This document shows positions 54,642 through 64,000 of a stretch of DNA of 64,000 nucleotides, piece by piece; the first letter of the stretch is position 1, and each line of letters begins with the position of its first letter. Under the pieces are notes generated by a model. It saw only the letters and a list, made by a program, of their open reading frames with translations. It made no database searches and was not told the origin of the DNA. A program made the translations under genes and the position numbers. Source of the stretch: Sciurus carolinensis (lineage: Eukaryota; Chordata; Mammalia; Rodentia; Sciuridae); assembly GCF_902686445.1 (NCBI RefSeq), contig NC_062219.1, forward strand, positions 148,596,057-148,660,056, read 5' to 3'.

Positions 54642-55977
54642 TAACATGACTTAACATGATATTATCATCATTATCATTATTTTTCTTTATATACAGATAA
54701 GGCAAATATGATGCTAAAATTGGCATTTCTTCCCATACTTGTTCTCTCCTTCATCATTCTGAGGGGTTGGAAGGTTGGGACTAGAGTTCTCATTCCCTGA
54801 GTTTCAGATGTGGGATAAAACTCACTGTGGGATATTGACTTCCAACATGATGGGGCCCCATTATGTGAACAAGCTTCATTGTTTATTTGTATAATGGGTT
54901 CTCTTATTTCACGCCTGCTGACTACACATCAAAAAGACATTGGATAGCTTGTATTTTAAATGATATTTGAAGACAGCTGTTGTGGTATTTCCCAAGTATT
55001 GCAAACATCCTCCTTTCCTTTCTAAGTATTGCCAATGCCCTTTTGCAACACAAAACTCTCATTAATAACCATTGAAATGCCATTTTCTTTCTAACCTTTT
55101 TTCTTGAAAGTTTGAGTTCCACTATTGACTTAATTTTTTTTAATGCCCTGAGGATTTCCCTTCATACTTAGAAAAAAAAAAATCACTTAACAAGAATCGC
55201 ATTGTGTGTGAGTACATGTGGCGAAAGAATAAAGTCAATGTTCAATGATGGTTCTTGCCCATCTGCTCTCAGGTGTATTTTGTCGAGTGAATTGAGAGTG
55301 AAGTCAAGGAAGACTGTGAGGCAAATGTGAATGTGTGTGTTTTTGCCTCAAGATACTTCACATCCAACAAGGACCAGATTTGCACCTAATTGCTTTCCTA
55401 TAATCTTTTTTCATGCAAACATAACTTACCAATGGATACAAAAAAGCTTTTTATACTAGATAAGAGTGGAGTTATTATGGAAAAACAATAAAAGGAAATA
55501 TTTACTCTGAAATGGTATTTGTAAGTCTTTACAAGGTTATTGTATTGCCCAAATAAATCTGTATTAGTCTTTATCTTTTAATCAATAGATATACCATTAA
55601 AAATTAAACTGGAAACTTCTAAAAGGGGATTTTTTTTGTTGACTATAAAAGTAAAAATCTCTGCCAATCATTTGATAGGTTCCAGGTAGATGCTTCTAAA
55701 AGAAAACATTTTCGACACATCCTAAATGCTTAGCTGATTTTGTGTGAGTGTTGACTTTCGGGATTAAACAAAATATTTATTTCTTGAACCTCATCGAAGA
55801 GGAAGTAACTGTAGGATTAGAATTCTTGCACCTCTATTCACTGAAAATAAATTTTCTAATATTATTCAACCCTCAGGCATGCTTATTTGTTAAGTTTATC
55901 AAATCAACTTGTCTGCTGGTTTAACTCTCCATATGTCTTTTACTTCCACAGCCTGGTTTTGAAGAAACAGGGAGACA

Positions 55978-55980
<3 letters not shown>
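54642..55980. other. AT-rich single-copy sequence
   Basis: No named repeat or gene. The 66-codon minus-strand frame 54922-55122 has no domain. Confidence 0.4.

Positions 55981-56018
<38 letters not shown>
55981..56018. repeat. (GT)19 microsatellite
   Basis: Perfect GT run of 38 bases. The translated frame beginning with alternating Cys-Val is an artefact. Confidence 0.97.
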
Positions 56019-56021
<3 letters not shown>

Positions 56022-56450
56022 GCTACTGCTGTGAAGTGTTCTACAATAAGGAATTATTGATCGTGGTGAGTCACACAGGGACCCTTAGGTTAGGACTCTG
56101 GCTTCCTGAGACTTCCTTTTATCTATCCTCATTTAATGGCATGAAACCTGCACAGCATGGACACCACAGCCAGGTGGCTACACTTCCACCCTCTCCTTCC
56201 CTGAAGGAGAAAAGAAATGCTGTACAAATAGGTTGAACCTGAGTTTGCTCTGAGGGAGCAGAAGTTTACCGTCGTCGGAGCGGAATGGAGCAGCAGACAG
56301 TGACGTGGGGGCTTGGAGCTGAGCGTGGCTGCCCCCAGTCTAGTGGGTAATAGAGTCATTAATTCTGCAGATTAACTTGGCCTTGGGGTTCAGGGAAATG
56401 GCATCCACCTTTTTTTTTCCTAAACTCAAACTGTGGAACGAGGGAGCATT
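56019..56450. other. single-copy sequence, nothing recognised
   Basis: No repeat or gene supported. Confidence 0.4.
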
Positions 56451-56495
56451 AAAAAAAAAAAAAAAAAAAAAGAAAGAAAGAAAGAAAAAAAAAAA
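56451..56495. repeat. A-rich tract with (GAAA)n
   Basis: About 21 A, then (GAAA) units, then more A. Could be the tail of a lost retroelement, but no body is recognisable upstream. Confidence 0.9.
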
Positions 56496-56999
56496 CACAA
56501 GCTAATTAGAGAGAAATCAGGAGAAAAGAATCAGAGAGAAAAGAAAGACAGTTTGAACATTAATGAGACTTGTTTGGGGAGAGAATGTGACAAGCTCTTC
56601 AAAAGTATTATTGTCAAATGTGTCACTGTTTCATAGATGGCTAGAGCTACCTTTGAGCTTCATGCTGATAGTTAATGATTTGAAACTATAAAAAGATTGA
56701 AAAGGTAAAAGGGAAAACGTCAGTCTCAACTGGATTTTAATGAGCTTATGATTATTTTTTTCCTAAGGACAACAGCGCTGGAAGGTACAGAAAGTTTTGT
56801 GTTCTCCCCATGCCTCGCTCCCTGGATTTCCACTTCCTCCTGGGATACAGTTGGCGGTGGAGCGGTGGGGGAGGGGCGCAGGTCTGGACTCAGGGGTCTG
56901 GAGTGTCGCTGGTTTCTGGAGGAGGATGGGCGGCGGCCCGGGCAGTGCCAGGCTCTGGGTGACAGCAATAAGGAGAGATTGATGGGGACCACGGCAATG
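56496..56999. other. single-copy sequence, nothing firmly recognised
   Basis: 56630-56760 is AT-rich and might belong to the conserved block downstream. 56760-56990 is GC-richer, with opposing open frames on both strands and no domain. Confidence 0.35.
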
Positions 57000-57350
57000 G
57001 TGCTTGTTTGTTTTTTTGGTGACGTGCTGAGCGGAAGCCATCTTCACACTGTGAGATGTAACAAAGAAATCCAAAGTGATTACGCAGGTTCATTTGTCAG
57101 TACCGCGGCTCCAGCGATTGCTGTGTGAACAATGAGATGACGGGGCATTTATGGCTGATGGTTGGTTATTAGTCGCATTATAAGAAGCATTAGAGCAGAG
57201 TGGGATCTGTGGACCAGGGAGACAATAGCTTTCCGGGCTCTGAACTCAGCGGGGTAGCCCTGTCATTAAATTTGGTAGTGCCAATTTAATTTTTTTTTTT
57301 AAATAAAGTGAGAAGAAACTTTGAAAATGAATTCTGTAACCTCATTTTTA
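57000..57350. other. strong conserved-noncoding/enhancer candidate
   Basis: Non-repetitive sequence that mixes AT-rich cores with preserved CG dinucleotides, unusual in otherwise CpG-poor DNA. Features: GTGACGTGCTGAGCGGAAGC with CATCTTC, a YY1-like GCCATCTT; AGTACCGCGGCTCCAGCGAT; GTGAACAATGAGATGACGGG, a SOX-like GAACAATG; TTATTAGTCGCATTATAAG; and GCCCTGTCATTAAATTTGG with CCAATTTAATT. Composition is that of a deeply constrained regulatory element; conservation not tested. Confidence 0.42.
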
Positions 57351-58268
57351 CCTTAATAGGAACTGTCAGGCTTTTGCTCCCTGGGCTCTGAGCTATGTGT
57401 TAGCAGGCTGAGCACATAGAGAAGACTCACATATTTTCAAAAGGATCGAATGCTAGTGGGAAAATCAGAACCAAATTTCAGTTCTTTTTTAGATGATTTC
57501 CTTGTCGTCCTTGAAACATTAAATTCTGATTACAATACTCAGGAACAAATTACTAATCAGGTACTAGGGTCAAACCAGCAACCTAACTAATGAATTTCTG
57601 ATGAATTCTTTTCTGAAATGAGACACTAGTTTACTGATTTGAAAGAAGGTGGCCCAGTTCATTGCAGAGTAAAGAGGCTGCATATAGAATAGGGACCTGA
57701 AGTTCTTTATGTTCCTTCGGAGTCTGTCACCCGGCATCTGCTGATGCAGACACCCCTGAGCTTCCCGGGAGCGTGGGCGGGTCCTGCTATGTGCAAAGGT
57801 GTGCTTTGCCGTCTGTGTGCCTGTAGAATAGAAATGAAAATAAACACCTGAAGGAGATCTTGAAGGCAGGAGGTAAAAAAGAGATACTTTTATTTATTTG
57901 TTTTTAACACTTTTCCATTCTAGGGTTTCAGAATACATTAGAACACTAGTTCTCAGAACAGTCTCATATCAATTAACAAGTTCATTCTTCTCTGGGATAA
58001 ATGGAGGCATGGAGGTCTAGGTAAACTTGGATGAGGCCGTAGTCACTGTCGGATTAAGACAGAAGCGTGGGGCATCTGCGGGCCTCTCTGATTTCTTTGC
58101 ATTCTTACTTTTCAGTGACTTCCCTCCCTGCTGCGTGGAGGATATGAATAAATGTTTGGCAATGAGAAGCAAGATGGATGCATGTGAGCCTTTCTTTTGG
58201 GAATAAGGGTCTTGGAAGAACTAGAAGCATGGGAAACATAGGAAGGAAGAGGCTATCAGACAAGGGTG
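57351..58268. other. single-copy sequence, nothing recognised
   Basis: Unique sequence. AT-rich 57480-57620 could be a further conserved stretch; no gene. Confidence 0.38.
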
Positions 58269-58300
58269 CGGGGGGGGGGGGGGGTCCGGGGGGGCGGGGC
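58268..58300 (+). repeat. G-run cluster (potential G-quadruplex)
   Basis: Fifteen consecutive G at 58270-58284, then TCC, seven G, C and four G. Four or more G-tracts within about 30 bases meet the usual G-quadruplex pattern. Confidence 0.9.
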
Positions 58301-59129
58301 TTGCTTCCCTCTGTTCAGGCGGGGTGCGGTCTCTATTGGGCACACCCTGCGGCCTGCTGGAACGCATGGCTGTGTTGCTGCCCACCTCTGCAGAAGCCTA
58401 TGGCTTGACCAGCGACCACGAAGGGTGGTGGAGTGAATCGCCTGCCCTTACGTCTTCCTCGTGCTAACAGCCTGGGAGAAGGCAGGGACGTTCAGCTGCT
58501 AGTACCAACACTACCCTCACCTGGGTACATTTCCCTTGGATCCCACACTTCCAAAACGTCAAGGGGTGCGCACACGGTGGCAGAAAGCTGGACCTCTGAC
58601 TTTCAGGAAAAAAGGCAAAAGAAGAATTTTTGTTGTCGTCCTAGTTGTTTGTTTTTCTTCTCCGATTTGCTAATGGAACAATGTGAAGATCCGTGAAATC
58701 TCGAGACTGAATAAGCTGAATGAGTACCTGGATCTCCCCAGGTGTGTTCGTGGAGGCAGGACCTGGAGAGTGCCCACTGCGCGCAGGAGACGTTCTCACC
58801 AAGTTTGCTGGGGGAATCGGGGCTGGGTCCCGCTGAAGAGGGATGCCACTTCCCTGAGTGTCCGAGACGTGCTGTGGCTTTGTCCTCGTGCCTCAGCCCA
58901 GGGATCTCCTCCTGTAGAGGCCTTTCCTGTTCCCACCAGCCACCTTGACTCCTGGGTGCTTTTCTGCCCCCCCTTTTTTTTTTAGACATTCAATATGGAT
59001 TTAATGAATGTGGATCTGAATCTGAAAAAGAAAAAAAAAACTTTTTTTTTTCATTTGGGATCTGACTATATTAAAATAGAAGAGAATGGCATTGATCAAC
59101 TCTTGGAAACAGACTTAATCTCTTTTTTT
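58301..59129. other. single-copy sequence, GC-richer, no supported gene
   Basis: Overlapping frames on both strands (58178-58989) lack domains. A/T homopolymer stretches near 58970-59050 (T9, A9, T9) are low complexity. Confidence 0.38.
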
Positions 59130-59180
59130 TAAAAATTTTTACAGACTGCATTTTGATTCACTGTACACAAATCTGGGATC
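59130..59180 (-). mobile_element. very short L1 3' end
   Basis: ATTTTTACAGACTGCATTTT with GATTCACTGTACACAAAT is the reversed terminus of the young L1, under 60 bases. Extreme 5' truncation. Confidence 0.8.
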
Positions 59181-59492
59181 GTTCTTAGTACATTTTACAA
59201 CCATTTTTCCTTTACCTGGCTCTTCTCTTCGAGGACATAGTAATAACAGATATTTAAAATGGTTGATCTCTGCCAGTACAGATTTAAAGAGAAAAACAAT
59301 GATTTCGAGAAGTCCAAATCAAGCCCAACCTTTCTATCACATTTTTCTTATTCTTCATCTTTTAAAACTCCCTACTTGTTCCCTAGTTTCCCTCTGGTTT
59401 TATTCACAGAAAGTCTCTGAGACCCTCTGTGCCTCTCCACAGGTCAGTGACTTTTGAGTGATATCTGAATTTACCAAAGGGAAGGTATGTTC
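59181..59492. other. single-copy sequence, nothing recognised
   Basis: Unique sequence between the L1 stub and a SINE. Confidence 0.4.
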
Positions 59493-59722
59493 GTAGGAAC
59501 ACTTTTTATGTGTGTGTGTACCAGAGATTGAACTCAGGGGCACTCAACCACTGAGACATCCCCAGCCCTCTTTTGTATTTATTTAGAGTCAGGGTCTCAC
59601 TGAGTTGCTTAGCGCCTCGCCTTTGCTGAGGTTAGCTTTGAACTCATGATCTTCCTGACTCAGCCTCCCGAGCCTCTGGGAATACAGGCATGTGTCACCA
59701 TGCCTGACTGTTTGTAGGAACA
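59493..59722 (-). mobile_element. composite SINE, sciurid type, with target duplication
   Basis: The reversed tRNA/ID-like part (ACCAGAGATTGAACTCAGGG with GCACTCAACCACTGAGACAT and CCCCAGCCC) is joined to a reversed B1-like part (AGTCAGGGTCTCACTGAGTT, GCCTCCCGAGCCTCTGGGAA). The duplication GTAGGAACA is exact (59493-59501, 59714-59722). The A tail has been replaced by a TG-rich stretch. Confidence 0.9.
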
Positions 59723-60229
59723 TTTAACCCTTTGATTATTATATTTGTGTTTCACACTCATGCTAGAGAATACTTTGAGAATGTTTGTTGGGAAGAGAAA
59801 ATACTTGGTTTTAGAAGGAACTGGGATAACGGAGACCTGTTGTTTCTTTTCTGGGTAGATTTTGTGGGGTTTAAAAGTTTCCACTTTAGACAAGTGACCT
59901 AAGTGAGTGCCGTGCAGTTTGCAGTTATCTTAATGTTATTTCCATGGCAACGCTGTGGGTGGGCGAGGCAACGCAGGCTGTGCTGTCCCCACCGGGTACT
60001 GGGGTAAACTGAGGCACAGAGAGTGCCTTGCTCACAGGCAGGCAGGCAGCAGCCGCCGAGGGGTACTTGCAGGGCCAGCACCTCATCTTCTGCCCAGCAC
60101 CCAACCCTCCAGCCTCACACCAACACCAGTGCTTCTGTTTGTCCACGGTCGTTATTGCTACGCTTTGCATGGGAGCTCCCAGTAACTACTGAGTTACTAC
60201 ATGCATGAACCCCAAATGTTGGTTTTAGA
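59723..60229. other. single-copy sequence, nothing recognised
   Basis: 59940-60180 is GC-richer with opposing open frames, no domains. Confidence 0.4.
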
Positions 60230-60630
60230 AAATTATTTTTATTTGTTCTAATTAGTTGTACATGACAGTAGAAAGGATTCATACATTTTGATAGCTTATA
60301 CATAAGTGGAGTATAATCTCATTCTTCTGATGATACATATTGCAGGATCAAATCCCTCATGTGGTCATACATGTACATGGGGTCATAATGTCTGTTTCAC
60401 TCTACTGTCATTCCTACCCCCGTACCCTTCCCCTCCCTTCACTCCCCTCTGCCTAAAGTGACTCTCTTCTTCCCTATCCCCCCTTATTGTGAATTAGCTT
60501 CCACATATCAGAGAAAATACTCGGCCTTTGATTTTTGGGGGTTTGGCATATTTCACTTAGCATGATATTCTCCAACTCCATCCATTTACCAGCAAATGCC
60601 AGAATTTCCTTCTTTTGTAATTTTGGCTTT
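60230..60630 (-). mobile_element. L1 3' end, sciurid type
   Basis: Reversed L1 3' UTR: TTAGTTGTACATGACAGTAG, TCATACATGTACATGGGGTC, C-rich 60416-60485. The last ORF2 region follows: TCAGAGAAAATACTCGGCCT, TTTCACTTAGCATGATATTC with TCCAACTCCATCC, and CCAGCAAATGCCAGAATTTC. It diverges from the copies at 15304 and 51590 in its first 60 bases, so it is another subfamily. Confidence 0.85.
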
Positions 60631-61485
60631 TTAAGGGCTATTTCTAAAAGCAGACAAGCTTATGGAGAGGTGTAAGGCTGCTACATTGGAGAAATAAAGT
60701 GAACGTTCATAGTATAGATGACACTTGATTTAGGAGGAGCTCAATAGTGCTGGACATAAACTCCTGTATGATATCCATTCAGAGAGAAAAAGTAAATGTT
60801 TTCTGAATGTAGTTATAAAAGAATACCCTCTTGACAGTGACTTAGTATCTTAAGGACATGAGGGCTAAGTAAATTTCCTGTGTGTGTGTGTGTAAGATTT
60901 GCCAAATTTTTTGCCAGTGGTGCTAAAGAGAGTTATTGAGCAATCGTGGCGAGGGCTCCGGCGTTCTGCAGCTGGAACGGCGCAGGTGCAGCTCCCTGGT
61001 TTCCGGCCAGCATTATTTTGCAGTACTGCTGGCAGTAACCCTTTTTAAATAGAAACATGATTGCACTTTATTTTAATATTTCTCCCTTCCATTTTCTCTC
61101 CCTACTGTAAATCAACCTTGCTCTGAGTGTGAAGTCCTTGCCAAGGTTTCCGGTAACAGATCGAGCATGCTGGGCTGAGTCTGTTTTCAGTGGTTGCGAA
61201 CACACCAAGGAAGTTTGCTACAGTGTGCATGGTACACATGACTGAAGAAGAAAATAGCAGCCACACAAAACAAACTCTTCCTAGGCTTTCGTGATCTTTG
61301 GAGACAAACGACTTCACTACTCCTACATCATGTCAGCAGGAATAGGCCAACCATGTGACCATAGTTGCCCTGTAGTTTTGGGAAGCTGGTATTATAATGA
61401 AGGTACTGGGAACCAAACAGATCTCTACAGGGTTGTGATGGGAGCTGCTTATAGTGCACAGAACTTCTCTATCTAGGTGGTTTCC
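60631..61485. other. single-copy sequence, nothing firmly recognised
   Basis: 60940-61040 keeps several CG dinucleotides (GGCGAGGGCTCCGGCGTTCT) beside CAGCATTATTTTGCAG and might be conserved; otherwise nothing seen. Confidence 0.35.
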
Positions 61486-61690
61486 TAAAGTCTCTACATA
61501 TATTAATTCATTAAAACTCATGCCAACATGGAAAGAAGGTATGGTGCTTGCATTATTTTACAAATGGAGACTCAGAGGCACAAAGGAACTAAGGAATCTG
61601 CCCAAGGTCACTTAGGTAGTTCAGAGGAGGAGTCGGGTTCCAAACAGAGAGAATCTAGGGTCAGAGTCTGCATTGCTCACCATTTGCTTA
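61486..61690 (-). mobile_element. MIR SINE
   Basis: Fairly complete reversed MIR: TATATTAATTCATTAAAACT, TTTTACAAATGGAGACTCAG, GCACAAAGGAACTAAGGAAT with CTGCCCAAGGTCACTTAGGT, and GTCGGGTTCCAAACAG. The 78-codon minus frame overlapping it is not a gene. Confidence 0.8.
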
Positions 61691-62625
61691 CAGAACATTC
61701 CCTTTTGGAAATGTGGGTCTGTTTCATTTCTCACTGAGCCAGGCTCAGCTTCCCCTGCTCTCAGGGACATCTGTGCACATTTCCACCTTCCCAGCTGGAC
61801 TGTGGACTTCTCTAGGCTAGGGTCTGGGCTTTTTATCTCTTGACCTGTCTTTGCCATCTAGAACTGGACTTGTCTATAAGTACTCGACAAAGTGCACAAA
61901 ATAGACATTTCAGGGACTGGAGAAGACTAGGCACACGCGTGTGGATAATGGTGCAGAGGATTCAAATAATTAAGAATTTTGTTTTAAGTCTCAAAGGTAG
62001 CAAATTCAGCGTAAAGTGAATAAACCGATTTCTGTTCGTTACACACTTGCACATGGGCTCAGGGGTCAGATGAAGTTTCTCACGTGATCTTAGAACAGAC
62101 CCACTCAAATTCTCCATTCTTTGTGTCATAAATATACGCAAACTGTGTCGGAAACTAAAAGCATCCTGAGCAAACTTTCTCTGCAGGAGGAAGTGTTCTT
62201 CAGCATCCTGAAGAAGCTCATGGTCTGCTTGGGAAGATAAGCATACAGGTGTATCTGAGAGCAGTGGGAAGCTGAACTGACTGGGTAGAAATCATGTTGG
62301 TGGACACACTCTCCCTGCCTTCAGTTAATTTCTTTGGGAGATTTTTTTTTTTTTTTAATGTGAGAAGTGCCTGCAATGCTTAATTTTTTGGAACACATTT
62401 TGTCAGTGATAACTGAAAACATATTTCTCAGTTCTTTCCTCTGGTTCTGTGATCTCAGGTCTAAGCTGACACTGTTGACCTACTGATCATAACTACCCTT
62501 TTCTGGTGTGTCCTTTGAATTGCCAAACCTCTGCTAGAACCTATTTTGTTTGCTTTTGGTAAAGTTTTGTAACAACAACAACAACAAAAAAATCAAAAAG
62601 TTAAAGTTAAAAAGGGAAAGTCTTA
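61691..62625. other. single-copy sequence, nothing recognised
   Basis: Includes T15-type run at 62342-62357 and (CAA)n at 62572-62588. No gene. Confidence 0.4.
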
Positions 62626-62745
62626 ACATTGTGGAAGATAGAGCAAAGAGTCTGGAGTTTAGTTTGTGATTTTAGCCCTAGATTTTCCAGGGATGAGCTA
62701 TATGAGCAAATGCATGACCAATCAAAATGGAATAATTCTCCTTAA
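62626..62745 (+). mobile_element. MIR SINE fragment
   Basis: GGAAGATAGAGCAAAGAGTC with TGGAGTTTAG, TTTTAGCCCTAGATTTTCCA and GAGCTATATGAGCAAATGCA give the MIR 5' half order. Diverged. Confidence 0.5.
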
Positions 62746-63227
62746 GAACAAGACGAGCAAGTGAAAGCAGGCCACATCTTCTCAATTCTCCTTTTCTAAT
62801 TTGGTCTTTGTAGTCCTATTATTTATATACCATGGTCACCACCCCTCCCACTGAATAGCTTCAAAGATGCAAACTCTACCAGGTATAAGAACCTCAGTTT
62901 GATTCTTTGATAAATGAAGAACAAAAACCTTGCAACCAGTCACTGACAAACATTGTAACTTTGAGGAAGGTGTCCATTAGTGTCTCATGGGCAAATTTGT
63001 ATTTTGGATTTTACATTTAAGAACCATCAATTGACCTATGAATTAGGTTATTTGATGGTTCCATCCTCTACTGGTGGTTTCGTGAATGAGCTCAAGAATG
63101 CATGATGCCTATTTATGATCACTAAGAATTTTTCTAATTCTGTTTCTTTGAAACTTTATTAATATTACACTGACTCCACCTGCAAACACACCCTATCTGC
63201 CTTTGCATGTTTGAACTCAAATCCTTG
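62746..63227. other. single-copy sequence, nothing recognised
   Basis: AT-rich unique sequence, no gene. Confidence 0.4.
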
Positions 63228-63378
63228 CTACTTGAAGTGTGAGTTTAGACAGCAGCATCAGCATCACCTGAGAGTGTGTTAGAGATGCAGAACTACTGAA
63301 TCAGAAACTGAATTTTAACAAGATCCCTAGGTGATTCGTATGCACATTAATGTTTGAGATGTACTGCTCTAAGCCACT
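63228..63378 (+). mobile_element. MER5A-type DNA transposon
   Basis: CAGCAGCATCAGCATCACCT with GAGAGTGTGTTAGAGATGCA, ACTACTGAATCAGAAACTGA, and AACAAGATCCCTAGGTGATT with CGTATGCACATTAATGTTTG closely follow MER5A. The terminal repeats are worn. Confidence 0.8.
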
Positions 63379-64000
63379 GAGATTGTCGAAAGTTCCTCTT
63401 TCTTAAAACCTCAGAGTGCTCTGTTTAAAGTGCCGCTACCTAAATCTGTATTTATTAATAGACTAGAAACTCAGATACCCCAGCTTAATTCCATCACCAA
63501 GACAGAGACAGTGTGTGGTAGGAGAGAAGGGCCTTGTCTTCAATTCCTAGTGTCTGCTCATTTCTGAAGCTGGCACAAGCCCACAGGAAAATTTGGGTTT
63601 AGGTGTATTTCTACTCAAACTCTACACAGACAGGACCAGCCAACAAGGTGGAATTGTTGAGCAAACCGTGTGCATCAGGGGCAATAACATGATCCAGTGC
63701 TTTGCAGCTAAGATGAGAATTGAACCATTCAAAATTTATGTAGCAATTAAAAGCCATTATCACCCTTCCCCCATGTCATAAAGTGTTTGATTGTTTATCA
63801 ACTAACCTTGCAGGACATTATTACACTCCCTTAATCTTTGTAGTTATGGCTGTTTTTGAAGACAGTGTTCTCTCCTGTGATCCGTAGGGGTGTTCTGTCT
63901 CTTCTGCATAATGAATAAAGAACAATGAGAAATCTGCTTGTTAGCACCCAGGGTCTTTCTGTGGTACCCTTCCTCCTTCCCACTGCAGTACCAGTTTTAT
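63379..64000. other. single-copy sequence to window end
   Basis: No repeat or gene recognised. AT-rich 63700-63860 has no supported frame. The window ends mid-sequence. Confidence 0.4.

Noticed and set aside
56451..56495. A-rich tract as the tail of a processed pseudogene
   Set aside because: No gene-like body, poly(A) signal or duplication could be found upstream on either strand.
1..64000. CRISPR arrays, operons, prophage or bacterial defence systems
   Set aside because: The repeat content (L1, MIR, B1, MaLR, MER5) is mammalian; no regularly spaced repeats and no bacterial gene layout are present.

Overview
This is a nuclear DNA window from a mammal, most likely a squirrel-family rodent (Sciuridae). 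The organism call rests on repeats, not genes. The young L1 3' ends, the two-part SINEs (a tRNA/ID-like part joined to a 7SL/B1-like part) and the roughly 439-bp MaLR LTR family are types I associate with ground squirrels and marmots. The older layers (MIR, MER5, Tigger-type elements, L1M, MLT1-type LTRs) are shared by placental mammals. No protein-coding gene, exon, tRNA or rRNA can be supported. The open frames are short, unrelated to known domains, and often lie inside repeats. The window reads as a gene desert or part of a very large intron.

Layout. 1-8.1 kb is mostly single-copy, with one solo MaLR LTR (1229-1637), an MLT1-type LTR, two MIRs, two long CA tracts and a Tigger/MER2-like element. 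8.1-16.4 kb holds a second solo LTR with a perfect 5-bp target duplication, MER5 elements, a SINE, an L1 3' end with a 20-bp duplication, an old L1M carrying a B1, and a young L1 with a 5' inversion. 16.4-24 kb contains several AT-rich single-copy stretches that look like conserved enhancers, and a nest in which one MIR is split by a B1 and by a complete MaLR provirus (20071-22178). 26.1-29.2 kb is a second nest: an MLT1-type LTR split by a young L1, which is itself split by a small insert that looks like a retrocopied mRNA 3' end. 30.0-30.6 kb is a short L1 copy with a TTAGGG-like block in its 3' UTR. 33-34.3 kb has a Tigger-type element and another enhancer-like block. 36.5 kb has the best solo LTR. 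38.5-40.1 kb is an old L1 on the plus strand. 42-52.1 kb is mostly L1 sequence on the minus strand. 53-64 kb is mainly single-copy, with an LTR, SINE, L1 end, MIRs and MER5, and an enhancer-like block near 57 kb.

No genes work together here. If the region has a function it is most likely cis-regulatory: the AT-rich, homeodomain-site-bearing single-copy blocks near 17.4-17.9, 18.0-19.1, 23.1-23.6, 33.7-34.3 and 57.0-57.3 kb are the best candidates. Conservation was judged by eye only and has not been tested. Repeat names come from recognising family text, so subfamily names are approximate and boundaries are good to about 5-20 bases unless a target duplication is given.
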